Counted from the stretch's first letter, positions 1 through 13,679 are shown. The stretch is 64,000 nucleotides of DNA from Entoloma clypeatum (GCA_963565915.1 OY751491.1:3534001-3598000); one strand, 5' to 3'. The notes: generated by a model from the letters alone, not told the origin. Translations and numbers: made by a program.

Positions 1-2332
1 ATCCTCTCGCTCGGCAGCACGACTCTCGATGGGTGGCTCCGGTGGAGGCAGAATATTCTGTACGGCAGTGAAGGCCGTCTGAATTTCATCATTTCTGCGT
101 GAAGATTTATCTGGCTCGACGATCTCATCTTTGAACCGGAAGACACCATATGATTCCATTATAGGAAAGTTCTGATAGGGATGTATATGAACTTTTAGCA
201 AAGAAAAATACTGAGTTCTCATACCTGTGCGGCGACAAGCTCCTTGGCATCGTTCAGGAGATCTGCTATTCTCATCAACTGCCAGTCATTCGGATGGACT
301 TCCTGAGCCTCTTGAGGACCCGTACTCGACTTCTCGCCCTCCGCATCAATCTTCACAACAGCACCCATCAAATTCTTCAGAGGCAAAAAACCCCTCATCT
401 CCACATCCTCCTCCAACGGCGCAGTGAACGGAGGCAATTTCGAAACCGGAAATTTTATAGACAGGGAGGTCATAAACTCGGCATACGACCGCCAGAACCG
501 TCTCGTAGACGTCGACGTCCTGCTGTACTGATATTCTGTATTCCGAGAGATCTCGACGCCGTCAGCGCGGTTCGTTGTTTGGTGAGCGTCAAATTCGTGG
601 TCCTGCACAATGTGTTTGACGTTGGCCTTCATCCACTTGCTGGCGATGCGAAGGGCGGGAAGGGTCCGCCTGAAAGTGGCGGTTATATGCTGAGCCAGGT
701 CATCGCCAGGCGCATCTTTCGGTGGCGGAACCTTGAGCTCATCAACGCCGACTTCTAACAGCACGCGATGTAGGTCGAGTATATGCTCAAAAATGAACCA
801 CTCTATCACCACCGATGTGCCTTCTGGAGGTGGCGTCACCTCGGCTTTCCTACTGGAGGTAATGGGAGGAGAGCGGAGCATCCGGTGCTTCCACAGGGCA
901 CCTTGGGAAAGAACGACTGCGTTGGAGATCATATCGGTGGGCAGGTACCGTTCAGAAACCGAGGCGTAAAAGTCGTCAAAAACACCCTTGTGGTGGCGGC
1001 GAGATATAGATTCCATTCTAAAGATGAGATGATAGGTAGAGAAATGGTGGAGAACACGGGGGCGGACATACTTTTTGACACCCCTCTCCATTCCTACCTT
1101 CCACAATGCATGGAGAACGACAGTCTTCTCCTTAAACAATTCCGTCTGCACTCTCGGCGGCAAAATCTCTGTCCTGTCCTTCTCTCTTTTCGACCGGCCC
1201 CTCCACTGTTCCAACGCCTTGGACAGGACCGAATTCAAATTCTCCGACGCTGTATCATACGGCGTCCGCACACACAGCGCGCGATAATAATGCGTCAGCG
1301 ACAGGAACGAATCCTTCTTGTATGTCGCGAGGATCGCAAGCTGGTGTGATGGATTTCCATCAGATGGCACCAGCAAACGCGCTTGCTCATAACAATGCTG
1401 CGCCTTCTCATAATTCCTCGGGCGCGGCACAGCCTCCACAGCACCACCACCGCGGCGATTCCGGCCACGTCTCCCAGGCCCTTCCTCGTGTCCCGCCTTG
1501 GGCCGGCCTCCGCCCTCGTTGTAGAGCTCCCGATAGCGGTTGATATCCCCAAGACAGATCAGCGCCTTGGCTACCATCGCTAGCCACGCCGCCTTCTCTT
1601 CACTCGAGCCCGCAACAAACGTCGTAGACGTGTCCTCGGGCGGAAACTGAAACTGATTCCTTCCATGCTGTGGAGCGCCTACCCCGCTTATTTCCGCGGC
1701 GCCTTCTCCACCCAGCGCCAGAGACTCTTCCGTCTCGTTGATGATCCCAAGCGCCACCAGCGCCACTGTAGCCTCGTCGAGCCCGAAGGACCGGCGCAGC
1801 CGCACGACGAGCTGGTTCCAGAACTTCTCCTCTTCCGCGAGAAACTGTCTGAACCGCTGGACGAGCTTGCGGTGTTCGACGACGTGAGTGTTGTTCCTCT
1901 GGTTTGACTGGTTCTGCTGCTGTGGGGGCTGTTTGGGCTTGCTCTGGATGATGCGATCAAGGTTGAGGATGCGTTGCTTGTACGACGCTATGAAAGCGTA
2001 GGACGTCTGCATCCACAGGTGGTTCTCGACATCCTTGGATTCTTTGGTGCGGGGATGGGTGAGGAGCAGACTAAGGTAGCGCCTCCGAAGACTTAAAGTT
2101 GTTTATCCTCCATGATTAATCTGACAGGTCGAACGATGGGGCATCCAGTGACTCACTTCTTCCGTTGAAACTCGACTTCCTTGTCGAATGGCTCTTTCGT
2201 CTTCAATAACTCCTTTAACGATTGGTGTATACCTTTCGCCTCTCTGGATTCCGCACCCTAATCAGTGGCATTCGAAAGAAAAAATGGGGCGGAAGGACGG
2301 TACCGGGCGATGTTTGCAGGGTGTTCGGACAT
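1..2332 (-). CDS. EST1/SMG7-like protein, 3' part cut by window edge
   Basis: Telomerase-activating/nonsense-mediated-decay family protein (EST1/SMG5-7). The large exon (2012 to 219) carries the 14-3-3-like TPR region and the Est1 DNA/RNA-binding region; the segment with HCYEQARLLVPSDGNPSHQL and the following KDSFLSLTHYYRALCVR is the family hallmark. Two upstream exons extend it: MSEHPANIAR starting at 2332, then a stretch containing SLKELLKTKEPFDKEVEFQR, spliced in frame to RRRYLSLLLTHPRTKESKDV. The intron donor GTATGAG at about 225 shows that the gene continues left of the window. Family members bind phosphorylated UPF1 in mRNA decay or recruit telomerase; which role applies here cannot be told from sequence. 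Its start lies about 230 bp from the end of the SNF2 gene, same strand. Confidence 0.85.
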
Positions 2333-2560
2333 GATTATTGTGGGACGTCGTTAAAGAGAATGAACCATTTCCATGAGACTGTGCTGGTTTCTTGCCTCCG
2401 TATTCTTTGTTTGTGTGAGAGGAGAAAAGGAAGATCAATGGGAGGGCGAGGTCACGGCGGTCATCGTCCAACAGGACGTGGGAATGTTGCCAATTAATTG
2501 AACAAAGTACGAAATATATATATAATTCCCATGGTAAGATCGGGGTATAAGATGCGTTTT

Positions 2561-5500
2561 CTATTCGTCGTCATCCGAGTCGTCCCGTCCACCAGGACGG
2601 AAGAGCGCAAGGAGGTCATCCATCCCAAGGCGCATATCCTTGATCTTGTCTCCGCTCAGCGCAGCTCGAGCCAGTTCGCGCTTTTTCTCTTGCAACTGAA
2701 AGAAAAACTGTCCAGACCGCATCAAAGATGAAACAAAGAGAACCCACCAGCAGTATCCGATCCTCGACCGAGTTGTCTATCTTCAGCTTGAAAATATTGA
2801 CATTCCGCTTTTGCCCGAAACGGTGGGCCCGATCAAACGCTTGGTCCTAAGGATGACGTGTGATGTTAACGTCAACCGTTTCTCGAGTTCAGCCGGATAC
2901 GCACCTCGAGGGCAGGATTCCACCACAGATCCACAAGTATCACGTTATTGCACGCCGTCAGATTCAGACCTGGATTCCACATTAGCAAAGACCTCTCATT
3001 CATGGACCGACAGGTTGACTCACCGGTACTTCCGGCCTTGAACGAGATCAGGATGACTTTTACTCGGCTATTGTTCTTGATAGTCTGAATAGATGCCTCC
3101 CTCGTTTTCGAGTCCATTGAGCCATCATCTTGCAAAGATATGTCAGGCCATAAGCTTCAGCCACAGCCAGAGAAGATACTCACAACGAACATACCCCACC
3201 CCCTTATCCTTCAGAAACGGCTCGATCAAATCCAACATCTTCGTAAACTGCGAAAAGATAATCGTTTTCTCCTCGCCCTGCGACCGCTCATCAACTTCTC
3301 TCAACAGTTTCAATATCATCCGGATCTTCGCGCTCGATGGGCGGGCGTCCCTCCCTTGCCTCGCCTTCAACGCCAAAGGCGCGCAATCAACACAATGGTT
3401 ATCATCGTCTGGCGAAATGTTCTTCGATTTCAGCCTACAACAAATATAATGTCAACAGGATCCAATGACAACGAGAAAATGAAACACTTACTCTGTCGTG
3501 CACATCTGGCATTTCCGAGTGACTCCAAGCTGTCCGAATATATCCGCAAGATCCCCTGGATCCTCATCGTTCGAATCCTGTCCCTTTTTCGACTTGGGTT
3601 CAACAGCATCCATGTCAGCCTTGTAGTCCTGTACAATGAGGAGAGGATGGTTGCATGCTATACGAGAACGGTATTCATCAGTTTCTACCAGGGACGACCG
3701 AAAAAACAATAAATATACCTTGTCGAAGACGGAGCAACAATAGCAGAACAGAAATATATGCGCTGTTTCCCTTGCTACTTGCCATCAACTTCTCAATCAT
3801 GCTCTCCATCTTATTCTCCAGAGCATCATAGAAGGACTGTTCGGACGCATCGAAAGGGCACGAAACGACGTTGACGATGCGGTCGGGGAGCTCAATCAGC
3901 GGTTTTCCATCGAGGAACTGGTCCTTGCGCCGCCGAAGCATGATCTGCTTCAAGACAACCTATGAATAGCTATATCAGCAAATCCTGATAGTAGAGAGAA
4001 AGCAACAGAATCCCACCTGAAGGCGTTTCATCGCCGTGTTGGCACCTCGACCACTCGAGACAGGTTTTGCTATATGCGCGTTGAACGAGTCCCAGTTGGA
4101 GAAAGGCTTGATCCTCAAAAACTTGAGCAAAGAATACAGTTCCACTACGTTGTTCTGCCTGAAGCCCACCCTTTATACCAATCCGCATCTTGCATGAAAT
4201 TGTGATAACTTACATAGGTGTACCAGTCAAACACCATCTGAATTTTCCCTCCAGTTCACAGCATGCAATGGCGCCTTTTGTTTTCTGGTTCTTGATATTA
4301 TGTGCCTCATCTAACATTAAAACGTATGAGGCCAATATCCGTCAACGACAGGATGCGCCCCGAATTGTCACTTACCAAGAACAATACGCCACCATTGAAC
4401 CTGGAAAAGCGCCGACTTCTTGGGCGACTTTGCCTTCTTCGTCTTCGATGCAATCGTCCGGCCAAAATGCTCAGCGGAATCATCGGAGTCATCATCTTCA
4501 CTGGACTTGTGCTTCTTTTTCGAGGTCAGCTTGGATTGCGACTCGTCCTTGCCGGAGGAACTGTGAGCTTCATATTCGGACTTGACAACGTCGTAGGTGG
4601 TCACAACCACGCGATTTCTGCGCAACACACCGGGATCTGTGTGATGCGCGATTAATACCATCTCCAGGAAGGCTTCAACCCTTTCACTCGCCACCAGTCC
4701 GTGATGGGCCGTGATGCTTGATGACAGTGATATCCTCCGTCATCTTCTTTATTTCATCTTCCCACTGACCGATAAGCGCCAACGGACAGACGACCCTGTT
4801 CCAAGAAAATAAGCCACGAATTTTGAATGCAGGACAATTGATACAAACAAAGTTGTCGCCGCCCATCCATCATCTTTATCACTCCTGCGAGCTCGCCCTT
4901 CTACAATCCGCGTAAGCGTCTGAATGGTCTTTCCAAGGCTGCCAGACAAAACCATCAATACGCCACTCAAGCAAATGCAAGAAGAAAGACAGATACGCAC
5001 CCCATATCATCTGCGAGAATCCCTCCAGCCCTCTTCTTCGTCACATCTTCCCGGTCGCGCATCCAACCGCGACCGATGATCTGGTGTGGAAGAAGCTGGA
5101 TGCCTTCCTTGAACCCCTTGACAGTCGCCTCCTCCATGTTGATCTCGCTTTCGACGTCGTTCATTCCCCCACTCATCAAGTCTCGCAACGCCTTCTCGGC
5201 ATCGGCAGGCGATATGTAGACATGATCGTCTGGGATGTGTGGCATTGCTTCTCCATCGCTGTTCTGCAAACGTCGGTCAACTATTATTATTTATTTATTT
5301 TGGAAATTGTGCTTTGGCACTTACTTCGAATCTCGGCGCTGGTGCGCGGACGAAAGCCTGGTTAGACGGTATCTGGATAGGTATGCCCTGCGTGACTTTG
5401 GGTGGATCAAGCTTGGATCCCAAGGGCTTCTGTGGCGCCACTGCATTGTCGAGACGCGAGGGTTTCAACGCAGGGTCCGTGGCTACAGGACTGAGGACAA

Positions 5501-5894
5501 CATTATTCTGTTAACGGACTCGCTTTGAGGGATTGTACAAAGTACGTACTGTGAGCGAGGCTTGTTATTGGATTCGAGCAATACCACGTCGTCTTCCTCA
5601 TCAGATGATATTACAACGGCTCCCTTTCGATGCCCCCGAGCCGGGCCTCTTGGAGGTACCACTCCTGCCGATGACGTTGTACTGGACGAAGAGGCAATCG
5701 ACTGCAGATCCCTCAGTTCCAAGTGATGAATTCATCGTATTATTATGACTTACAATGATGGATGGGGGCTTTGTTCTGCTCTGTAACTCTGGAAAGAGGT
5801 TGGGATCGTTCATGAGCTGCTGTCGACTACAGAACGAACTAAGTGGCTGTAACTGTTGTTCACAGCGCAACACGTACATCTTTTCCAAAGGCAT
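2561..5894 (-). CDS. SNF2-family DEAH ATPase, Rad5/Rad16/Uls1-like
   Basis: Chromatin-remodelling or repair ATPase built from more than ten exons. In order: a disordered N-terminus (start MPLEK at 5894, spliced to RQQLMNDPNLFP), an acidic SSDEEDD stretch, then motif I DDMGLGKT (joined over an intron at about 4940-5000), VVCPLALIGQWEDEI, a long acidic/Lys insertion, DEAHNIKNQ (motif II, split by an intron at about 4311-4375), LTGTPMQNN, the helicase C lobe IIFSQFTKMLDLI, FKAGSTG and the motif VI region RAHRFGQKRNVNIFKLK. Between the two lobes is a CxxC...CxxC cluster (KCQMCTTE, CVDC), a half zinc site where Rad5/Rad16 proteins have a full RING. The C-terminus ends in an acidic DDSDDDE. Nuclear DNA repair or SUMO-linked remodelling is inferred from family; the exact orthologue is uncertain. 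Confidence 0.85.
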
Positions 5895-6258
5895 TCTGTG
5901 ATGGTGGAAATGAAGGCAAAGTTCAACTTGACGCGTGCACCAATGATTTGACAAGTACGGTCACGTGGCACGTGCGTGCCAAAGTCCGAAAGGAGCGGTC
6001 ATAGCTACTACCAGCAACCTTCGGGGGAACTTCAGGTGCACATCGCTGGGGGAAAAACGGCTGAGAAATGCGGAAGACATGACTGATATTATCCAGCTGC
6101 CCGTTCAAGTTACAGACTAGTACAAAACCCGACTCATATCCGATGTACGTACTTTCTGTTGGAATATTAGAAGTTTCCCCACCTAACCCCCTCCATCTTC
6201 ATCGACAAAAATGGCTTTGATCGAACGCCTAGTTGGTGGACGGAGATAGGGCTTTCAA

Positions 6259-6940
6259 TACTATTGTTAACCCAGTTATGCATCACTTTTATAGATGGGC
6301 CTCTAGCTTTACGTAGACATATCCAAATTCTATAATTCCTGCACCATTCGAAAGCCTGTCATCTCTGCTTCAAGACGGTAGTAACGGTCTTGAGGGGATG
6401 TGGAGGAGAACAAGTGCTAGAGATGGAATCTTGAAGGGTTCGAACTTATGGGGAGATGCATCACCTGTCACGATTGAGTCACAAACATGCCGCTTCGGCA
6501 GGGGGACATGCATCACGCGCTCGCACATGGATCCTGAGTTTAAACTCTAAACTGCGTCGTCTCCGCTGCCCGATTGTCACACTCGACTACCCTCACCTTT
6601 TTTATGGTTGCATCTCGTGTCTATGCCTCTACAAATGTATATTTCACTTGGAATACAATTGGACAGGGTTGTGCTTGAAGGATCAGCAATTTTTTCTTAT
6701 TTCTGAGCACAAACAGTGTGAAATACACTTTTTCAGAGCACTTTTTGAGCCACAGAACAAGCCCTTAACCTGGAGTACAGAAATATAATGGTCTCAACTA
6801 TTCCACCATGTGTAACAATGCTTGATCTTGACATCACAAGGCCCCGATGTGGATTGTGGTGCTGGGGGAGGTCAATCAGTGGGTGATGCATCACTACGTG
6901 GGTAAATTTTGAGTGATGCATCACTGGGTTAACGATAGTA
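6259..6940. mobile_element. Short inverted-repeat (MITE-like) element
   Basis: The left end TACTATTGTTAACCCAG... (6259-6287) matches, in reverse complement, the right end at 6912-6940 at 27 of 29 positions. Both ends carry the palindrome-like motif GTGATGCATCAC or a one-base variant, and that motif recurs inside near 6890 and in part near 6455. The 0.68 kb interior has no credible coding sequence. The outer TA may be a target-site duplication, as for TA-inserting DNA transposons, but this is not proven. Non-autonomous element, about 2 kb upstream of the NLR gene. Confidence 0.65.
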
Positions 6941-7199
6941 GAGTGGACCCCGTCAGCGATGATATTCCAAGGCAATGCTAAGCACAGAAAATGGCACTCG
7001 AAACCTATGGTGTTGAAAAAGGCATTTCCAAACCTGTGAAGAGGCTCTTTGAAATGTCAGATGACTACCAACTTCCAAACAAAGCTAGTAGCTTCGTGCA
7101 ATGATCACGGCGCGTGTTTGTAGGACAAGGAATGATTGATAGATGGGGACAAAGAAAGCTTGACGTAATCGGTTTAGGTTAGGGCTTGAGTACTGATTC

Positions 7200-7760
7200 C
7201 TGAATCTCACCGGGGTTGAGGAAAAGTCTCAAGGCGAAATGAAAGATAAATGGCCGCCGCGAAAGTGTTTCAGGATGCTCTGTGATCTGGCGCAGTGTCG
7301 TGGATGTCACTATGTGGTCGGCGACAGAACCCTGCAGAAAACCTGGAGAGGCATCATTTTGGTGTCTGTCCACCTCCCGCCGGCCGTCCAGGGTGACATC
7401 GCAATCAACTTGGATCCGCTGCTTCGTGTTGGAGAACGGTATAACGGGGATGGGTCCAGAGAGTGTCGGCATTGCGTTGGCATAATGGAGTACGATCCTT
7501 TGGCAGAGCACTCAGTCCCTTTCCTTTACCAGCTCCTGGCTCCGACCGAGGTTCCATTACTTTCTATCCTTCGGATGCGTTCCTTGATTCAGATTCGATG
7601 ACGGAAAGCTAGAGTGCCAGCATACAGCTTGTCGTCTCGCAGAGTTCTGTAACCTCGCACGCTCTGCGCGATATGGACCCAGTCACAATCACTGCCCTTC
7701 TCGGTGCAGTGCAGACCTGCAATATTGTGAACCTCTGAACCTGAAACGCGCCCATGCTCT
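7200..7760. repeat. Dispersed repeat, copy A (diverged)
   Basis: Shares several blocks in order with the repeat at 13.7-14.7 kb: a block beginning GTTTCAGGATGCT, a block with CAGGGTGACATCGCAA and TATAACGGGG, and a block with CTCCGACCGAGGTTCCAT near 7545. No long open frame or splice-consistent gene is seen. The rest of the gap between 5.9 and 9.1 kb, apart from this repeat and the inverted-repeat element, shows no gene. Confidence 0.5.
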
Positions 7761-9141
7761 CTGCAGCCACGAGCCAACACCTCTTATCCTTCTCGCCCTT
7801 TCTGTCACAGTCCAGTCTTGATTTTTGGCAACAATGATGTCGCCGACGAACTGGAAACCGGAAAGAGACTCGAAAGTTGGAAAAAATATTGCGGAAGATG
7901 GCCCCCACCTCCAATCAGGTAACACTTAGAGGGGTTGGAGTTGTTGGGATGCCAACGATATTGGAAGCGATGGTTTGACTTTTGAACCGTTTGGTGAGAC
8001 CAAGATATTGAACTTGAACAAAGCTAGTCGTAGTCTTGCGCAGAGATCGTTCTGCAGCCTAAAAACGGTGATGGGAGAAAGATTTCATCGTGTCTGTTTG
8101 CATAAAAAGCATGTATTGATGAACGCTGGCACCGTTGGCGCGAAAAAAACAAAAGGTTGACATGATTGGTTGAGGTGAGACTTGAGCCTGGAGGGTTGAC
8201 GGTCGAGATGGACGAAGGGCAAATGGCGGCTAGGAAATCAGGCTCTAGTGCGATCTGGCGCAGCGCCGCCAGCGATCACGGCTTCAGGACACTAGAGCGT
8301 CTAAGATGCCCATGCATGCATACACAGCAGAATGGGCTGAAAAAGGGTCTACGTGGTGCGCCCCCGCTGCTGCTTAGGGAAACGCCGTAATGGATTAAGC
8401 TGCTTCTTTAGCTCGAAGGAGGGAATATCGTCTGAAGGGATGTCGCGTAAACTCCCACCCTTGGCTGCGCTGCGTTGCCCGCCACCGATTCTATGCTCGA
8501 AGATCGACCCCTTCGAAACCCTTTCCTATACTAATCGGCTACACCCAAGTCACAATTCCTTCCTGGTGACAGAAAAGATCGTGAGTGCGCCCCACCACAG
8601 GGCCAAAAAAAAAAGCGGCGGTGCATACTGAAGGAAGAGGAACGAGTGTGTGTCGGATCTGTGGGGAAAATCTTGTGAGGAAACATGCAAAGGGGTAGCA
8701 CTGTAGTCGCAAAACGGTGTAGACTTTGGCTGGTCATTGTGATGGAGATCCCGCGTGACACGTGCGTCGCATTCCACCCTTCGCGAGTCGCGCTTCCTTC
8801 GTATCCTCGGCCAACCTTCCATCCCCACTTGCCTTGGAGTCCTCCATCATCTTCGCAATGAGACCATGGCTACTTTCACGCCTGGTAAGTTCGATGTCAG
8901 CAATCACGTCGTCCAACTCTACTTATATTTCTTTTTGAGGGGACGTTTCTGATTTGAGATGCATAGCACTGTTCTCGGGCACAAATACTACTGTGGATTG
9001 ACCCACCATGGCCTGGAAGAGCAGGTGCCCCCCTGTATTCTCGCGTGAGCAGCGCCTCCAGGCCCAGGCACACGACAACCCTGTGATTACAACTACACAC
9101 AAGGCCGTCTATCGTGGACGCGGACTCTTTGAGGACCCACC

Positions 9142-12100
9142 ATGAAGCCGTCCAAGGGCTTTTGGAAGAAATATTCCTCTCAATTGGTAGGTCTCATTGT
9201 TTCGTTGCCACATTGAGATTCTCAGATGCGAACATAGAATAATGGAATGACACCGCATCCACCATGGGAGAAATGGGATTTCGACGAAGACTTCTTCAAG
9301 TCACTCTCAGCATATCGTCTTAAACATCCCGAGACCACCCTCGAACGCGTTCTAGACAAAATCAGCACTGGCCTCGAAATGGGACAAGAGCTGTTCGAGT
9401 TGATCCCAGACAGTCCCTTTCCTGCCCGCGGCCTCATCAAAGCTCTGGCCTGCCTTGTCAAGCTTGGGACCGTAAGTCCGTTGGTCATTTCTTGTGCTTA
9501 TCTTCACTAATATATGTCTAGACGGTGACTAGGGTGAAATTGAGCGTTTACGAATTTGCGAAGGAGGTGGTTTTGTGGGTCAACAATGTGAAATCAGCTT
9601 TCGAGTCAACACACAAGGATGATTTTACGTGGGCTGTATGGCGAAATTTAAGGAAGATGCGGTAGGTGCTTGACCTTCTTGGAGGCAACCAGCGAGTTAC
9701 TTGCATGTCCAGAGATGTAGTCGATGAGATCTGCTTGTGGGCCACGGCCAGACTTGTGGGTGCCGGCAATGGATCCTTATGTAAATGCTGCTAAATCTGC
9801 AAATCCAGAACGATGGCCGGTGGTCTCAAATTTGCAACGGTTTGATGATAGCCAAGGAAATAGACGGATTCAAAGCTCGTGTTGCAGATGCCAAGGAACT
9901 TTTCCGGGTATCCGTCTGTCTTGATGGTTAGATTAGCTCTCATATCATGAGCTTCTGCAGGACTTGACACTAATTCATCTCTCGGGAGGCATAAGTGCCA
10001 TACTGGCAATGATCAAATCGATTTTACTCCGCCAAGATAACATCATGCACGAGATCCAGAAGATCAAGCGCCAGCAGCAGAAGCATCTGGTAAGAGTCAG
10101 CCAGACGCTTCACCATAAAACTTACACAGCCGCAGACATATCTCATAAATGAAATGGAAATGAAAAAGCAAACGGAAGCACGGCGCGCATTCTTACAAGA
10201 GACACTCAACCGTCGTGTTGTCGCCTATCCTACCTATGACGAACAAGGAAAGAATCCTTGCGAAGAGGGAACGAGGGTCGAGGTCCTTGCCGACATAATG
10301 GATTGGCTTAACTGCACTGGTCGTGACTCTCAGAATTTTTTATGGCTCACAGGGGATCCGGGGAGTGGCAAGTCTGCGATCACTGCTTCGGTTGCCAAAG
10401 ATTGTAAAGACAAGAACATCCTTTGGGCGCAGTTCTTCATCAACCGGAACAACATTGAGACCACGGATCCGAACTCGTATTTCCCTTCCATCGCTCGTCA
10501 ACTTGCCAACCGCTCGCCAGACGTCGAGCGCGCTGTCCATGATAGGTTGAAAGAAAAACCCTCCCTCATAGATTGCATCTCTGCAGATCAGGCAGCGCGG
10601 CTTTTCATTGATGCGCTTGGAGTTGCATCCAAAACCGATCCTGACAAATCCGTTACCGTTATAATTGATGGCCTCGACGAAACCGATCGGAAACACCTCA
10701 ATGACACTGCCGTGATATTCTCACAACTGTTCAAGGAGTTGTCCCACTATCCTAATGTCAAGGTTTTCATCTCCAGCCGAACTGAAGATGACATTCGAAA
10801 CCCGTTCGTCCGCAACATGAAGGATGACAATGTCAAGCGTATTCATCTCGATACCGCTGCCTCCATCGACGACGTCTCTTCGTTTCTGAGAAAGAAGGTT
10901 GCGGAAATCGTTGAACGTAACGATTTAAACTGGGAGATCTGGCCAACGGAAGAGCAAATGGTTCGAATAGCTGCTCGAGCATCTGGCTTGTTCATCTGGG
11001 CTGTCACAGTATCAAAATTTTTACAGGAACGAATTGAAGAGGATGGAAAGGAAGGTCTAAGCGAGATTCTGGATGCCCTCACGGGTGAGGCGTTGAAAGA
11101 TATCAACGCCCTCTACAGCCTGATTTTACGTGTGGCATACAAGAAGAAAGCAAGCAATTGGGACTTTGAGAAGTTCCGCCGGATCATCGGCGCCATCGTT
11201 GTCTTACGAGAGCCACTACGTCTAGAGGATCTTACAGAACTACTCGATCTGCGTAAAACCCCCCTGAGTGACCGTGTCGATGTTCTCAACTTTGTCCGAC
11301 GCCTTCGAACGGTTCTGGTCTCTGGAGCGGATGCCATCGATGGTGATACAGTCCCACGACTCCACAAATCGTTTTTCGAATTCATCACCAGTCCTGAGGT
11401 GACCACGATGGATGGTACCCAGCCCGACTTTGATCGCCGTTTCCGCATCGACCCAGATGTTGCGGAGGCCGAACTTGCATTACGGTGCTTGCACCAGTTT
11501 CGCCTCTCATACACTGGGACGATTGTCAGCGGGCAGCCAATGCAGACATGTTCTTCTCTGTCTGGGCAGCTTCGCTACGCATTGCAATTCTGGTCGTCAC
11601 ATCTGTATCATTTGGGCGTAGCCTCGGCTGTGATGACTGGGGATCCCAAGGCGGGGATCCGCGATATAGAACGACTCCTTCATGCACCATTGAGGTGTGG
11701 CGACATAGGTCCCCTCACTCTGTCGGTATCATCAGACCAGCTGCGGCTCTTTACAACATCCTGTCAGAATTACCGCTGGAACCAGATTCCCAGGAGACTT
11801 GCTGGCCATCGATCCTGTGTGAGAGCCGTTGCCCTCTCTCCCAATGGTAAACAACTTGTCTCTGGGTCAGGGGACAAATCTCTTATCATCTGGGACGTGC
11901 AAACGGGCTCACTTATCAGATCTCTTATCGGTCACTCCGGTGAGGTCTTTGACGTCGCATTTTCACCCTCTGGGGACCGGATTGCCTCTTGTTCTGCAGA
12001 CAGAACCATTCGTCTTTGGGACCCCGAAGCTCCACAACCGATTGCAGTCATCAAGAGTCACACTATTGTGCTTTGTGTTGCATTTTCACCTGATGGAACC

Positions 12101-13243
12101 ACAATCGCATCGGGGTTCAGGGATGGGAGTGTTCGGATGTGGGATGCATATTCTGCCTCGCCAGTTGGGCTATCAATGAGATGTCATACTGACTATGTAT
12201 GGTCCGTCGCCTTTACGCCAGATGGACATCAAATCATATCAAGTTCCAGAGATTCGACACTTGGCCTTTGGGACTGTCGCACTTGTCAGCCTATTGGCGA
12301 ACCTGTGAAAGCTACAACAAATTTCGTTACTGTCGCCATCTCTCCAAATGGACAGCAAGTCATTGCAGGAGGTTATACTGGCATATCATCTTGGACAAAG
12401 CACCGTGACGATTTCGTTCCTTATGACCTTCCATTTTTAACAGCTGGAGACGTGTATGCTGCCAGATTTTTACCTGATGGGAAGTCTCTTGTGCTCTATA
12501 CTTCCGAAGCACCACATGTCTTTTTGTATGACATACAAGCCGGTCAATCCAGCTCATTCCCTGGTGAAAACTTGGATCCCTCCTTCGGTAGAATTGCGGT
12601 GTCACCAAACGGTTTGCAGATTGCCTTCGGTGGCCAAAACACAGTTCACATCTGGTATTTACCCCTGCCTGCAATTTCATTTACGGCACTTTCGCCAGAC
12701 GGCAACATCGTCCTTTATGCATTTGTCGACGACACAGTGCGGTTATGGACCATGCAGATGGGATTCTCTATGGCACATCGGCTCCAGGGCAGACTAGAAC
12801 ATTTTACATTCTCGTCCGACAACGTTTTCATCGCTGGGGCAACAGAAAACGAGGTCTATCTTTGGCGTGTCTCAACACGACAGGTCCTCGCATCGGGAAC
12901 ACGCAAGAGTCTTCCACCCATCCTTTCAATATCGTTTTCGGTGGACCGCCGGACTCCAATCACGGCTCACGCTGACCAGAGTGTGCATCATTGGGACGAG
13001 GTAGGGGGGAGTCTGATCTCCCGTCTTCAACCATCTGGTGCAGATATCCCGCTTGATGTACCTTCATTCTTCGACGTCGACGAGGAGCAGCCATGCAAGA
13101 TTGTCAGTGGTGCACGATGGTTCCCTGCGAAGAAACGAAATTCTGGGGTGTGGGCATATCTCGATGGTCATATCATCAGAGGGAGGGAGGATGGTTCAAT
13201 TACCGTCGTTCCTGTGACCGAAGCATCTGCCGCGAAATCCTGA
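9142..13243 (+). CDS. NACHT-WD40 NLR-like STAND protein
   Basis: About 1,250 residues. The start at 9142 has context CCACCATG and begins MKPSKGFWKKYSSQL; earlier ATGs do not splice in frame. Short exons (9142-9186, 9238-9471, 9522 on, and others up to 10,093) encode a helical N-terminal region ending in a coiled-coil-like segment with IKRQQQKHL; the main exon then runs from about 10,136. Counting from the ATG at 10154, the NACHT domain has Walker A GDPGSGKS at 67-74 and Walker B VTVIIDGLDETD at about 167-178. A WD40 array follows from about residue 550 (GHRSCVRAVALSPNG... onward, with later repeats increasingly degenerate). The architecture is that of fungal signalling NTPases in heterokaryon incompatibility and innate immunity: ligand sensing by the repeats, oligomerisation by NACHT, effect by the N-terminus. 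The N-terminal domain is not one I can name with certainty. Its Crinkler neighbour is downstream on the same strand. A rearranged copy of its 3' end lies at 24.6-25.2 kb. Confidence 0.9.
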
Positions 13244-13495
13244 ACTGTCCAAGTGGATTCATTTGCCTCCGCTGCAGACTTGCTGACTGCACCAGTAGCA
13301 GTCCCGTTGCAACAATTCATCATGTCCTGGTTTCTCGATGTCTGAAATTTATCTTTCCTTTCGCTATCACATCATCTAGGCTTTTTAAATTATCTGCGCG
13401 CTCTCTTCTAGTTTAACATATTTTCTTGAAATATAACCCCTCATCCATAATCGGGCGGATGGTCGCTCACGCGCTCACGTAACTCTCTCTCTCTT

Positions 13496-13575
13496 GCCAA
13501 TGCTCACCGCGGTCGATGGCGACCGTAGCCCATGAACAGCTGCTTAACACCACCAGTGTTATTCATCTATGAGTA
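13496..13575. repeat. Repeat block shared with 26.9-27.0 kb
   Basis: The stretch with CTCACCGCGGTCGATGGCGA and, further on, ACCAGTGTTATTCATCT recurs at 26,915-27,010. It lies just downstream of the NLR gene and just upstream of the larger dispersed repeat, so the two may be parts of one element. Confidence 0.55.
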
Positions 13576-13679
13576 GAGATGCCTTTGCACTGTCCGCGGC
13601 CTAGTCTAATCACGTTCTCGCTCTTCTATGGATCCATACTCACTTCATCTCTACTCACACTCGACGCACACGCCCCAGA

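Noticed and set aside
8876..9060. Earlier ATGs (8868, 8876, 9009) as the NLR start
   Set aside because: None reaches the conserved exons in frame; the ATG at 9142 splices cleanly to the next exon in phase 0.
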